Under the pieces are notes generated by a model. That model was not told where the DNA came from and ran no database searches. It saw only the letters and a list, made by a program, of their open reading frames with translations. Source: an uncultured Peptococcaceae bacterium (lineage in GTDB: Bacteria; Bacillota; Peptococcia; Peptococcales; Peptococcaceae). Taken from it: DNA of 11,707 bases. A program made the translations under genes and the position numbers. Below are positions 5,668 to 11,707 of this stretch, in pieces. The DNA lies in the NCBI GenBank assembly GCA_902462325.1, contig CABQBF010000076.1, positions 1 to 11,707 on the forward strand, in the 5' to 3' direction. The first letter of the stretch is position 1. Each line of letters begins with the position of its first letter.

Positions 5668-7113
5668 TTGAGTACTGAGAAGGATACATCCGGCTATAGC
5701 CGGACGGAAAAACATACAAAACAACCAAAAAAGAAGAGAAAAGTTCGCAAAAAAGCAATATTAACTATTCTTTGCGTTTTTGTGATTTTAATTGCCGGCG
5801 GATTGGCCATGGCAGGCATGTCTATCAAGCCGCCATCATTGGACAATCTGCCGCTGGGTGACAACGAGCAGCAGGAAGAACGGGAGGACGGCATCTACAA
5901 CGTATTGGTTGTCGGTACTGATAAAGTGGGGTTGAACACCGATACCATTCTGGTCATGTCGCTGGATAGTATCAATAATCGGGCCAATGTTATGAGCATT
6001 CCCCGCGATACCATGTCCAATGTAACCCGTTCTGTGAAAAAAATCAATGCCGCTTATTCAATCGGCGCCAAAAATGGCAAAGGCAATATTGACAATCTGA
6101 AAAAAGAAGTGTCCTATCTGCTGGGATTTGAAGTCGATAATTATGTGGTAGTAAACCTGAGTGCCTTTGAAGAAATTATTGACGCTATCGGCGGTGTTAC
6201 CATTGATGTGCCCCGTAATATGAATTATGATGACCCTTATCAGGACTTGCACATTCATATCAATAAAGGAGAACAGACCTTAAACGGCGCGCAAGCCATT
6301 GGCTTTGTGCGTTACCGCAGTGGTTATGCCGAAGGGGATTTAGGCCGCGTAAAAGCGCAGCAGCTGTTTATCCAGGCAGTCGCCAAGCAGTTAGCCTCGC
6401 CGTCTACCGTAACAAAATTGCCCAAGTTGGCGGAGATTGTACTGCGCAATATGGATACCGATTTGACCAACGGGGAAATCCTCTGGTTTGCCAAAGAGGC
6501 GATGGAACTGGATATGAGTACCAGTCTGAATATGTTTATTCTGCCGGGGGCTGCCCAATATGTGAGCGGGTTGTCTTATTACTTGCCGAATGAAACGGAA
6601 ATTCTGGAAATTGTCAATGACTATTTCAACCCTTATGCTACGCCAATCAGCAGTCTGAATGTGGTGAATGTGAATACCATCGTACAAAAGGAACAGGCGC
6701 GGCAGTCTACTTTAACGGCGGAACAGAAGAAGAAAGAGGCAGAATTAAAGGAACAGATGGAAAACGAGGCTTCTCTTGGTGAAAATGAACTGTTGACAGA
6801 GGAACCTGGCCAGACCGATACAAATTCGTGGGGCGATTCGGGCACTGTAACCAATCCAAATGGAGAAGGACAGAGTCCTGTTGATACAACACCGGGTGAC
6901 AACCACCAGGCCGGGGAACCATCTAATCAGCAGCCCACAGAAAATCAGGGTGCCGTTGTTCCAGAACAGCCGGTGGATAACGGGAATACAGGCAGCGGAC
7001 AGCAGCCTGCAGAACCGACACAGCCCGGCGGTATTCCAGGTGAAGTCCTAAAAACAGATGCCAATACGCAGCCTGCAGCAAACGATCAATCGGTAATGCC
7101 GGATGGTGTGTAG
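5668..7113 (+). CDS. LytR-CpsA-Psr (LCP) family cell-envelope protein
   Basis: LCP proteins are membrane-anchored phosphotransferases that attach undecaprenyl-linked glycopolymers to peptidoglycan outside the cell. This protein has 481 residues. A Lys/Arg-rich cytoplasmic N-terminus (to about residue 29) leads into one transmembrane helix (30-51). The LCP domain spans about 78-241 and contains the acidic VGTDKVGLNTDTI segment, SIPRDT, KINAAYS, GGVTIDVP, GFVRYR and the GDLGRVKAQQ motif. A region of about 100 residues follows, then a charged helical stretch (338-376) and a long disordered tail (377-481) rich in Pro, Gln, Asn, Gly and Thr. I start at TTG 5668: AAAGGAG lies 9 nt upstream and a promoter precedes it. 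The tail probably spans or binds the wall. The DUF3775-like gene follows 41 nt later, likely in one operon. Confidence 0.9.
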   Translation: MSTEKDTSGYSRTEKHTKQPKKKRKVRKKAILTILCVFVILIAGGLAMAGMSIKPPSLDNLPLGDNEQQEEREDGIYNVLVVGTDKVGLNTDTILVMSLDSINNRANVMSIPRDTMSNVTRSVKKINAAYSIGAKNGKGNIDNLKKEVSYLLGFEVDNYVVVNLSAFEEIIDAIGGVTIDVPRNMNYDDPYQDLHIHINKGEQTLNGAQAIGFVRYRSGYAEGDLGRVKAQQLFIQAVAKQLASPSTVTKLPKLAEIVLRNMDTDLTNGEILWFAKEAMELDMSTSLNMFILPGAAQYVSGLSYYLPNETEILEIVNDYFNPYATPISSLNVVNVNTIVQKEQARQSTLTAEQKKKEAELKEQMENEASLGENELLTEEPGQTDTNSWGDSGTVTNPNGEGQSPVDTTPGDNHQAGEPSNQQPTENQGAVVPEQPVDNGNTGSGQQPAEPTQPGGIPGEVLKTDANTQPAANDQSVMPDGV

Positions 7114-7154
7114 AGAACTGTTGGCCGCAGAAGAACAATAGAAGGAGAACCTAT

Positions 7155-7532
7155 ATGTTTGCAGAAGAAAAAGATATGATTGTAGAAACCATCCATTTGG
7201 CAGCAGAGCGGGAAGCAGCCCGTTCCGCTTATGAAGCCGAAAATGGCCCAAAGAAATGGGGCGTTTATCTGCCGGAAGAAAAAGCGTTGAACGATTATCT
7301 GATGACTTTGGACAGAAAAGTTGTGGAAACCTTGGAAGCGCTGATGCTGTTGGGCCGTGATAATGAATTCCGCAAAGAAGACCGTTCGCCAGAAGAAAAT
7401 TATTTAAAGCTGAAAGAAGAACGGTATCACCATCATCCAGACCAGCAGGCCGCTGTTTATTATTTGACAGGAAAAAAACCATTGGCTCAGTATATAGAAG
7501 ATGGTTTGGCCTACCTGGGCATTGTACTGTAA
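7155..7532 (+). CDS. DUF3775-like protein of unknown function
   Basis: This soluble protein of 125 residues has no signal peptide or membrane segment. The pattern ALMLLGRDN in the middle and the ending YYLTGKKPLAQYIEDGLAYLG resemble, from memory, DUF3775 proteins. Those are known mostly from Proteobacteria and have no assigned biochemistry. A histidine cluster YHHHPDQQ (92-99) lies just before the ending and could be a metal site, but that is a guess. AAGGAG (7142-7147) lies 7 nt before the ATG. The gene follows the LCP gene by 41 nt and is closed by a strong terminator, so it is probably the last gene of a two-gene unit. No Cys is present. Confidence 0.8.
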   Translation: MFAEEKDMIVETIHLAAEREAARSAYEAENGPKKWGVYLPEEKALNDYLMTLDRKVVETLEALMLLGRDNEFRKEDRSPEENYLKLKEERYHHHPDQQAAVYYLTGKKPLAQYIEDGLAYLGIVL

Positions 7533-7555
7533 AGCGATGGATCTATCATGAAGCA

Positions 7556-7600
7556 AGCAGCCGCAAAAGACGTTAGCGATCTTTTGTGGCTGCTTTTTTT
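7556..7600 (+). terminator. Strong intrinsic terminator of the LCP/DUF3775 operon
   Basis: AGCAGCCGCAAAAGA (7556-7570) pairs with TCTTTTGTGGCTGCT (7580-7594) as a 15-bp stem with one G-T wobble around a 9-nt loop, followed by six T (7595-7600). Confidence 0.9.
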
Positions 7601-7662
7601 GCGATATAGGAAATTATTATTGCATGATTATGAATAAAAATCATCCCAACATAAAGAAATCT

Positions 7663-7670
7663 GCTATACT
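7663..7670 (+). promoter_or_regulatory. Extended -10 promoter of the thioredoxin-like gene
   Basis: TGCTATACT ends at 7670 (TATACT at 7665-7670, preceded by TGC) and lies 60 bp before the ATG. No recognisable -35 sits 17 bp upstream (CATCCC), so activity would rest on the extended -10. It lies downstream of the strong terminator at 7556-7600, so the gene needs its own promoter. Confidence 0.55.
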
Positions 7671-7729
7671 AGAAACTGTTATCCCATAGGAACAAAAAAT
7701 TCGCTTCAAAATATAAGGAGTGACAGAAG

Positions 7730-8053
7730 ATGTTAGACCTCAATGAAAAACTATTTTTTGAAAAGACCACAAAAAATCGGGAAACATGCGTTGTATTATT
7801 TTCCAAGGCCACCTGCCATATTTGCCAGCAAGTAACGCCTATCCTGGAAGAATTGGAGCGGCTGTACGCAGAGCAACCGGTGTCTTTTTATCATGTAGAT
7901 GCAGTGACAGAGAAAAGTCTGATGGAGCGCCTGTCGTTAAAAGGCGTACCGCAAGTGCTGTTTTTCCGGCAAGGTGAATCTCGCGGTAAATATGCCGGCA
8001 TTCGGGAAACAGAAGCATATAAAGAGAAAATAGATGCCTTGCTGCAGGAATAA
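7730..8053 (+). CDS. Thioredoxin-fold protein with CHIC active site
   Basis: This cytoplasmic disulphide reductase candidate of 107 residues has the usual thioredoxin length. The redox site is CHIC (C29, C32) in KATCHICQQVTP, and the cis-proline lies at P74 in KGVPQVLFF. The strand VSFYHVDA (51-58) and the following helix fit the fold. The CHIC dipeptide differs from the classical CGPC, which usually shifts redox potential and partner choice, so this is better called thioredoxin-like than thioredoxin. AAGGAG (7715-7720) is 9 nt before the ATG. It is monocistronic or followed by the lipoprotein gene after 162 nt. An electron-donor role for ribonucleotide reductase is possible but not shown. 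Confidence 0.88.
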   Translation: MLDLNEKLFFEKTTKNRETCVVLFSKATCHICQQVTPILEELERLYAEQPVSFYHVDAVTEKSLMERLSLKGVPQVLFFRQGESRGKYAGIRETEAYKEKIDALLQE

Positions 8054-8055
8054 CC

Positions 8056-8129
8056 GTTGCGCAGCGTATAGTTGGGTGGTGCCTGCATTGGAGAAAGAAT
8101 GCACCATAGATGTTAGCGGCGCAGCTTTT
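8056..8129 (+). terminator. Weak, compound terminator-like structure after the thioredoxin-like gene
   Basis: GTTGCGC (8056-8062) can pair with GCGCAGC (8119-8125), followed by four T. The long loop contains a second imperfect hairpin (GGTG...CACC, around 8076-8105). The spacing and short T tract make this a weak call. Confidence 0.25.
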
Positions 8130-8215
8130 CGCTTCTCTGGAACTTTTTGCCGGCGGTATCGTCTTAAAAATAAGGGAACATGAATCTTATAGATGATAGC
8201 GAGAGGATGAGGCGA

Positions 8216-8656
8216 ATGGGTTATTGGAGTAAAGGATTAATGGTGTTCTTGTTAAGCTGCAGTTTATTGGGATGCGGCATATCGGGCGATAATTCGGACG
8301 ATACAGTTGTACAACAGGAAGAAAAAGCGCCGCTGCGTTTAGAAATGGTGCAGACACAATATACACTGGAGGATGAGGAATGGGAATGGCAGATTGTCAA
8401 TGAAACAGGAGAAGCCTATTCTATGCTGTACGCGCCTTTGCTGGAGCAACAACAATCCGATGGCAGTTGGCAGGAAGTGCCCCGTCAGGCCGGGTTTTGT
8501 GGCATGGAAGATCCTGTGCAGGAAGTAATGCCAGGCTCGGCGCTGGCAGAATGGTATCCCGGTTTGCAGCCGGGCGTGTATCGATTATCCTATCGGATAT
8601 CCATCGATACAGAGACGAAAGAATATATTTCTGCCCAATTTGAAATCGTGGAGTAA
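8216..8656 (+). CDS. Small lipoprotein with a probable Ig-like domain
   Basis: The 146-residue protein begins with a short lipoprotein signal peptide: Lys near the start, the hydrophobic stretch 7-18, and a lipobox SLLGC with the acylated Cys at residue 20. A polar, Asp-rich linker follows. The rest reads as beta-rich, with YTLEDEEWEWQIVNETGE, then EQQQSDGSWQEVP, and ends PGVYRLSYRI and SAQFEIVE. This order resembles the Big_14-type bacterial Ig-like domain as I remember it. I chose ATG 8216 because GAGAGG (8201-8206) lies 9 nt upstream and the signal peptide then starts correctly; ATG 8180 would add 12 charged residues before it. It faces the convergent spoVT-like gene across a bidirectional terminator. 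The ligand is unknown. Confidence 0.75.
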   Translation: MGYWSKGLMVFLLSCSLLGCGISGDNSDDTVVQQEEKAPLRLEMVQTQYTLEDEEWEWQIVNETGEAYSMLYAPLLEQQQSDGSWQEVPRQAGFCGMEDPVQEVMPGSALAEWYPGLQPGVYRLSYRISIDTETKEYISAQFEIVE

Positions 8657-8719
8657 ACAGAAGGTAACGGGCCATCATGATAATGAAATAAATTTTTAAC
8701 AAAGTTTTATATCGTATGT

Positions 8720-8767
8720 AAAAAAGTCTGCTCAAACCTGAAAAAGATTTGCAGCAGACTTTCTTTT
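8720..8767. terminator. Bidirectional intrinsic terminator between convergent genes
   Basis: AAAGTCTGCT (8723-8732) pairs perfectly with AGCAGACTTT (8753-8762). On the plus strand TTTCTTTT follows. On the minus strand the stem ends in six T (complement of A 8720-8725). It serves the lipoprotein gene from the left and the spoVT-like gene from the right, with the better T tract for the latter. Confidence 0.8.
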
Positions 8768-8777
8768 CTGTTCGTGT

Positions 8778-9335
8778 TTATTGCTCCATTTGCTTTGCCA
8801 GAAAAGAAGCGGCGGTTTCAGCCAGTTTTAATTCTAAATCGGTCATTTTTACGTTGCTTTCTTTGGTTGCGATGATGACAGTGCCGATTGGATCCCCTTC
8901 AGCGATAATCGGCGCCATAATCTGTGAGGTAAATGTTTTTTCAATGCCGCTGTCGTTATTGCCGCGGAACAGAGCATGAATGGCGGTATCGTTTACGCTG
9001 ACAGCCTTCCGTTCTTCCATGACCTTTTCAGCAGCCATACCGATGGATTTGCCTAAAAAATCTTTTTTAGAAGCGCCGGCAATAGCGATAATTTGATCTC
9101 TATCGGTAATAATTGCAATGTGCCCAGTAGCTTCAAACAAAGAATCGGCATATTCCTGCGCGAATTCGCCCAACTCTCCGATTGGTGAATATTTTTTCAG
9201 AATGACTTCTCCGTCATGGTCCACAAAAATCTCTAGTGGGTCGCCTTCCCGAATCCGCAAAGTGCGGCGGATCTCCTTCGGAATTACGACACGGCCCAGA
9301 TCATCAATTCTGCGCACAATACCTGTTGCTTTCAT
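8778..9335 (-). CDS. spoVT: SpoVT/AbrB-type transcription regulator with GAF-like domain
   Basis: This DNA-binding regulator of 185 residues is close to the Bacillus SpoVT length. The N-terminal AbrB swapped-hairpin domain is unmistakable: MKATGIVRRIDDLGRVVIPKEIRR (residues 1-24) continuing to about 50 (GDPLEIFVD). The remainder (about 55-180) is a GAF-like sensor domain, with IAIITDRDQIIAIAGASKKDFLGK and the closing PIGTVIIATKE. The start is ATG 9335 because AAGGGAG lies 10 nt upstream on the minus strand; an upstream start at 9383 lacks a site and would add 16 residues. In sporulating Bacilli SpoVT tunes late forespore genes. In non-sporulating relatives such proteins act as general regulators, so the process controlled here is unknown. 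It is divergent from the permease gene and shares the intergenic region with it. Confidence 0.88.
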   Translation of the reverse strand: MKATGIVRRIDDLGRVVIPKEIRRTLRIREGDPLEIFVDHDGEVILKKYSPIGELGEFAQEYADSLFEATGHIAIITDRDQIIAIAGASKKDFLGKSIGMAAEKVMEERKAVSVNDTAIHALFRGNNDSGIEKTFTSQIMAPIIAEGDPIGTVIIATKESNVKMTDLELKLAETAASFLAKQMEQ

Positions 9336-9370
9336 AAATAAAAAACTCCCTTCTGAATGGTTCTGATACA

Positions 9371-9384
9371 AGTGTACAAACACT
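9371..9384. promoter_or_regulatory. Small inverted repeat upstream of the spoVT-like gene
   Basis: AGTGT (9371-9375) and ACACT (9380-9384) are perfect inverted arms around ACAA, 36 bp before the chosen spoVT start on the minus strand. The position suits an operator, perhaps for autoregulation. No regulator is identified by the sequence. Confidence 0.25.
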
Positions 9385-9564
9385 GTGAAAGAGGATGCAG
9401 CCCATCTTAATAGAAAGTATTTGTTATTTCAGAAAAAATATGTAGCAATCTGATAAGTAAAATTTACCTGTGAAATGAAAAAATTGTGATGTCAAGATAA
9501 ACTTTCAAAATCAGTTACAGTTTAATGGTGTACCAAGGCAGGTAAAGCAACAATAAAAAAGTGT

Positions 9565-9593
9565 TTGTAAAACAAAACATGGATGTGTATGAT
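9565..9593 (+). promoter_or_regulatory. SigA-type promoter pointing at the permease gene
   Basis: TTGTAA (9565-9570) and TATGAT (9588-9593) are spaced exactly 17 bp, with four to five consensus matches in each. Transcription would start near 9600 and give a leader of about 300 nt before the permease, interrupted by the terminator at 9712-9755. The surrounding AT richness offers other weaker candidates, for example TTGATT (9660-9665) with TATTAA (9682-9687), or a TATAAA at 9770-9775 beyond the terminator. Confidence 0.5.
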
Positions 9594-9711
9594 ATAAATA
9601 TATAAGATGAATTTATATATTTTAAAAACAATTATATAATGTAATGTATTATGACCTGATTGATTAGTATACTTTTTAGGATATTAAATTTTGTGAATAT
9701 ATACTGGATAT

Positions 9712-9755
9712 ATAGAGATGGTAAAGTATAAATTGCTAAATCATCTCTATTTTTT
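9712..9755 (+). terminator. Intrinsic terminator inside the permease leader
   Basis: ATAGAGATG (9712-9720) pairs perfectly with CATCTCTAT (9742-9750), plus one G-T pair inside, around a 19-nt loop, and TTTTTT (9750-9755) follows. No plus-strand gene precedes it after the divergent spoVT-like gene, so it ends either a short RNA from the 9565-9593 promoter or an attenuated permease transcript. Confidence 0.65.
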
Positions 9756-9784
9756 ATTGTCTAAAATAGTATAAAAATAAAAAT

Positions 9785-9824
9785 CCAAAATAAAGGAGGT
9801 AAATATAATATTTGGTGATTTTGG
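9785..9824 (+). other. Hairpin displaying an orphan Shine-Dalgarno sequence
   Basis: CCAAAAT (9785-9791) pairs with ATTTTGG (9818-9824). AT (9783-9784) can extend the stem past one bulged G. The 26-nt loop carries AAAGGAGG (9792-9799), a near-perfect ribosome-binding sequence. No credible gene starts behind it: TTG 9812 gives six codons and ATG 9826 gives five. The permease has its own site at 9885-9890. Confidence 0.45.
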
Positions 9825-9899
9825 GATGTTAGTATTTTTATAGAAATTTTTATTTTTTAGAGTAGCAGTAATAATTTTTTAGATAGGGGATGGGGAATT

Positions 9900-11348
9900 A
9901 TGTCTACTCAAACAGCAGAGACAAAAGATTTGAAATATTTGCATTTTATCATTACAATGGCGTTGATGTTTTTATTTAGATTTGTTCCGCCAATTGGATC
10001 CATCACACCGTATGGGATGGCCGTTATCGGTATTTTCCTAGGCTTGATTTATGGTTGGTCTGTCGATGCCGATAACTTAATTTGGACATCGTTACTTGGT
10101 TTGGTGGCACTTGGTATGACTGATTTTGGTAATACAGGTGCGGCCATTGCTTCGGCATTTGGCAATGAATCCGTTATGTTGATGCTACTAGGGATGTTCT
10201 TTTTGGGCATGTTGCAGGATAGTCAGTTAACACAATGGATGTCTAACAAATTGTTAGGTGCGAAATTTACTCAAGGGAAGCCATGGGTATTGACTGCATT
10301 CATTATTTTAGTTCCGGCACTTATAAGTATTGTTGTGAATCAGACATTGGTTGCGCTGATTATGTTCGTTGTATATCAGTCTATTTTTGAACAGGCTGGT
10401 TACAAAAAAGGTGATTTATATCCAGCTATGGTATTGATGGGTTTCATGGTAGTATGTTGCATTGCTTTCTCTTTGTTCCCATTTAGAGGCTGGTGTTTAA
10501 TGACTGTTGGCATGGCTACTAAAGCAGGCATTCAGATTAACATGGGTGGCTGGATTATCAGTGAACTGGTTACGTTGGCAGTTACCTGCGTAGGCTGGAT
10601 GTTGGTAATGTTTATCACACCAGGCTGTAAAGTAGATAGATTGAAAAACATTGATATTACCCAGTTCCAGAAAGAATCGTTACCTTTAAATAAACGGCAA
10701 AAAACGGTTTTGTGTATTCTGTTGGCTAATATTATCGGCTGTATTTTCTTAAGCTTCGCTGCCGGGCAAACTGGCATTCGTGTTTATTTCGGTAAAATTG
10801 GCGTTTATGGTTGGGTTATTTTCCTGATTGCCTTGGCTATGATTTGGAAAGTGGACGGACAGCCTGTATTGAATAAGAAAACAGCGCCTGGTTATTTTTA
10901 TTGGGATTTAATTTTGGTCGTAGCCTCTGCTATGGTAGTAGCTGGCCAGATTACCAGTGAAGCTTCTGGCATTACACCGATGGTTGGTCAATTAATGGCT
11001 CCATTGTTTAGTATGCCAAGCTATAGCTTCTTATTAACGTTAGGGTTGATTACATTTATTTTAACTAACGTAGCAAATAATGTAGCAGTTACTATCACTA
11101 TGATGACGATTGCTATGACTATGGCTGCACAGGCACAATTTAATTTGCAGGTTGCGCTGATGGTAATCACTGTATATGGTGTAATTGGTTTGTTAACGCC
11201 GGCCGGTTCTGTAAATGGCGCAATGATTCATGCCCATGAATTCACTACAACCAAATCTGCATATATAGCAGGTGCAATTATGATGGTATTCTTAACACTT
11301 GTTATGGCCTTGGTTCTGATTCCAATGGGCTTGAAATTCATGGTATAA
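9900..11348 (+). CDS. SLC13/DASS-like membrane permease, likely for organic acids
   Basis: This integral inner-membrane protein of 482 residues has about 11-13 hydrophobic segments over its whole length after a short polar N-terminus. The layout fits the SLC13/DASS branch of the ion transporter superfamily, which carries di- and tricarboxylates or sulfate with sodium or protons. Each half has a polar re-entrant-type motif: VVNQT (145-149) where classical members show Ser-Asn-Thr, and TNVANNVAVT (389-398) with LTPAGS (432-437) near the C-terminus. The soluble loop around 241-268 separates the halves. AGGGGA (9885-9890) lies 9 nt before the ATG. A long AT-rich leader with an internal terminator precedes it, and a strong terminator follows, so it is transcribed alone. 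The substrate is not determined; succinate or a related acid is a guess from anaerobic lifestyle. Confidence 0.8.
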   Translation: MSTQTAETKDLKYLHFIITMALMFLFRFVPPIGSITPYGMAVIGIFLGLIYGWSVDADNLIWTSLLGLVALGMTDFGNTGAAIASAFGNESVMLMLLGMFFLGMLQDSQLTQWMSNKLLGAKFTQGKPWVLTAFIILVPALISIVVNQTLVALIMFVVYQSIFEQAGYKKGDLYPAMVLMGFMVVCCIAFSLFPFRGWCLMTVGMATKAGIQINMGGWIISELVTLAVTCVGWMLVMFITPGCKVDRLKNIDITQFQKESLPLNKRQKTVLCILLANIIGCIFLSFAAGQTGIRVYFGKIGVYGWVIFLIALAMIWKVDGQPVLNKKTAPGYFYWDLILVVASAMVVAGQITSEASGITPMVGQLMAPLFSMPSYSFLLTLGLITFILTNVANNVAVTITMMTIAMTMAAQAQFNLQVALMVITVYGVIGLLTPAGSVNGAMIHAHEFTTTKSAYIAGAIMMVFLTLVMALVLIPMGLKFMV

Positions 11349-11373
11349 TGTTTAAGGTATAGAATTAAATAGA

Positions 11374-11423
11374 AGATTGCCGCTAGCAAATTTAGTTGAT
11401 GACTTGTAGCGGCAATCTTTTTT
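11374..11423 (+). terminator. Intrinsic terminator of the permease gene
   Basis: AGATTGCCGCTA (11374-11385) pairs perfectly with TAGCGGCAATCT (11407-11418), followed by T to 11423. The loop is 21 nt. Confidence 0.88.
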
Positions 11424-11500
11424 GTGTTGCTAAAGAAGTATTTATTTCTTTGTGCAGTAAAAATTACATTGCCTCGGATAATGCAGAAATGGTTTTTCTA

Positions 11501-11509
11501 TGATATAAT
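11501..11509 (+). promoter_or_regulatory. Extended -10 promoter of the last gene
   Basis: TGATATAAT is a perfect -10 (TATAAT, 11504-11509) with the TGn extension, 22 bp before the start codon. The -35 position (ATGCAG) is poor. The start site would be near 11516, leaving a leader of only about 15 nt that consists mainly of the ribosome site. Confidence 0.65.
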
Positions 11510-11531
11510 CAAAACAAGGGGGGCGTATCAG

Positions 11532-11707
11532 ATGTCGGCAAAGGACATAAACATGAATTTTCGCCAGTTTTTTTTACATGGCTTGATTACGGTGGTATTG
11601 ATTTTGATTGCCACAGTCATTAATTATAATATTGTTTTATTGTACGATAAAACCATCAATGTTTCCGGCGTTTATCTGTTGGCGATCATTACTGTTTCGT
11701 TGTTGAC
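11532..11707 (+). CDS. Membrane protein N-terminus, probably a DUF4118 sensor histidine kinase (partial)
   Basis: Only the first 58 codons are inside the window; the frame is open to the edge. AAGGGGGG (11516-11523) lies 8 nt before ATG 11532. The N-terminal sequence runs polar (MSAKDINMNFRQF), then hydrophobic (about residues 15-37), then YDKTINVSGVYLLAIITVSLL. This pair of helices joined by a short acidic segment resembles the DUF4118 membrane domain of KdpD-like sensor kinases, where a first helix is followed by a VYLLAVL-type second helix. The call rests on this short stretch only. It could instead be another multi-pass protein. It has its own promoter and follows the permease terminator. 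Confidence 0.5.
   Translation, partial: MSAKDINMNFRQFFLHGLITVVLILIATVINYNIVLLYDKTINVSGVYLLAIITVSLL

Larger units (their letters stand above)
9336..9899. other. 564-bp AT-rich divergent regulatory region
   Basis: This gap lies between the divergent spoVT-like and permease genes. It contains no convincing gene; the small frame at 9607-9639 (ten codons) has no ribosome site. It holds AGTGT-ACAA-ACACT (9371-9384), an 8-bp inverted repeat TTTACCTG (9463-9470) with CAGGTAAA (9539-9546), and a promoter at 9565-9593. Further on come a short hairpin (ATATAT 9697-9702 with 9708-9713), an intrinsic terminator at 9712-9755, and a hairpin presenting a Shine-Dalgarno-like sequence in its loop (9785-9824). 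Confidence 0.6.

Noticed and set aside
8110..8196. 28-codon frame MLAAQLFASL... before the lipoprotein gene
   Set aside because: It lacks a suitably spaced ribosome site, and the hydrophobic run is too short to argue for a small membrane protein.
9687..9701. CodY-box-like sequence AATTTTGTGAATATA in the permease leader
   Set aside because: It matches about 12 of 15 positions of the remembered consensus, but the region is very AT-rich, such matches are expected by chance, and I cannot show that the host has CodY.

Overview
The window looks like a chromosomal segment of a low- to mid-GC anaerobic Bacillota (Firmicutes). The evidence is the oxygen-sensitive class III ribonucleotide reductase with its radical-SAM activase, an NrdR repressor, a SpoVT/AbrB-type regulator, an LCP-family wall-polymer ligase, strong Shine-Dalgarno sites, TTG starts and T-rich intrinsic terminators. 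The protein style (GNAT, SLC13-like permease, DUF3775-like protein) made me think of Negativicutes such as the Phascolarctobacterium/Acidaminococcus group, but that is an impression and not a demonstrated assignment. I see no IS element, phage gene, CRISPR array, tRNA or rRNA, and I found no clear new defence or mobile system.

Layout. Positions 1-256 hold two intrinsic terminators and then a candidate promoter for a YvbK-like GNAT acetyltransferase (257-700). After a 418-nt non-coding region with two NrdR-box-like palindromes comes the main functional block: nrdD (1119-3245) and nrdG (3245-3736), overlapping by one base. A 301-nt gap with a nested hairpin follows, then a dUTPase (4038-4541), nrdR (4633-5082) and an uncharacterised protein starting 4 nt downstream of nrdR (5086-5580). 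Together nrdD, nrdG, dut and nrdR form a dNTP-supply and control module. NrdD/NrdG make dNTPs without oxygen, dUTPase removes dUTP and yields dUMP for dTTP synthesis, and NrdR senses nucleotide state through its ATP-cone and probably represses nrdDG through the two boxes, which lie 42 bp apart.

A separate promoter drives an LCP-family protein from a TTG start (5668-7113), followed by a small DUF3775-like protein (7155-7532) and a very strong terminator. Then come a thioredoxin-like protein with a CHIC site (7730-8053) and a small lipoprotein with a probable Ig-like domain (8216-8656). A bidirectional terminator separates these from the convergent spoVT-like gene on the minus strand (8778-9335).

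The 564 bp between the spoVT-like gene and the SLC13-like permease (9900-11348) are AT-rich. They contain a good promoter, an intrinsic terminator inside the apparent leader, and a perfect Shine-Dalgarno sequence with no gene behind it, sitting in the loop of a hairpin. This is the most unexplained part of the window. After the permease and its terminator, the window ends inside the start of a membrane protein that resembles the DUF4118 sensor region of KdpD-like histidine kinases.
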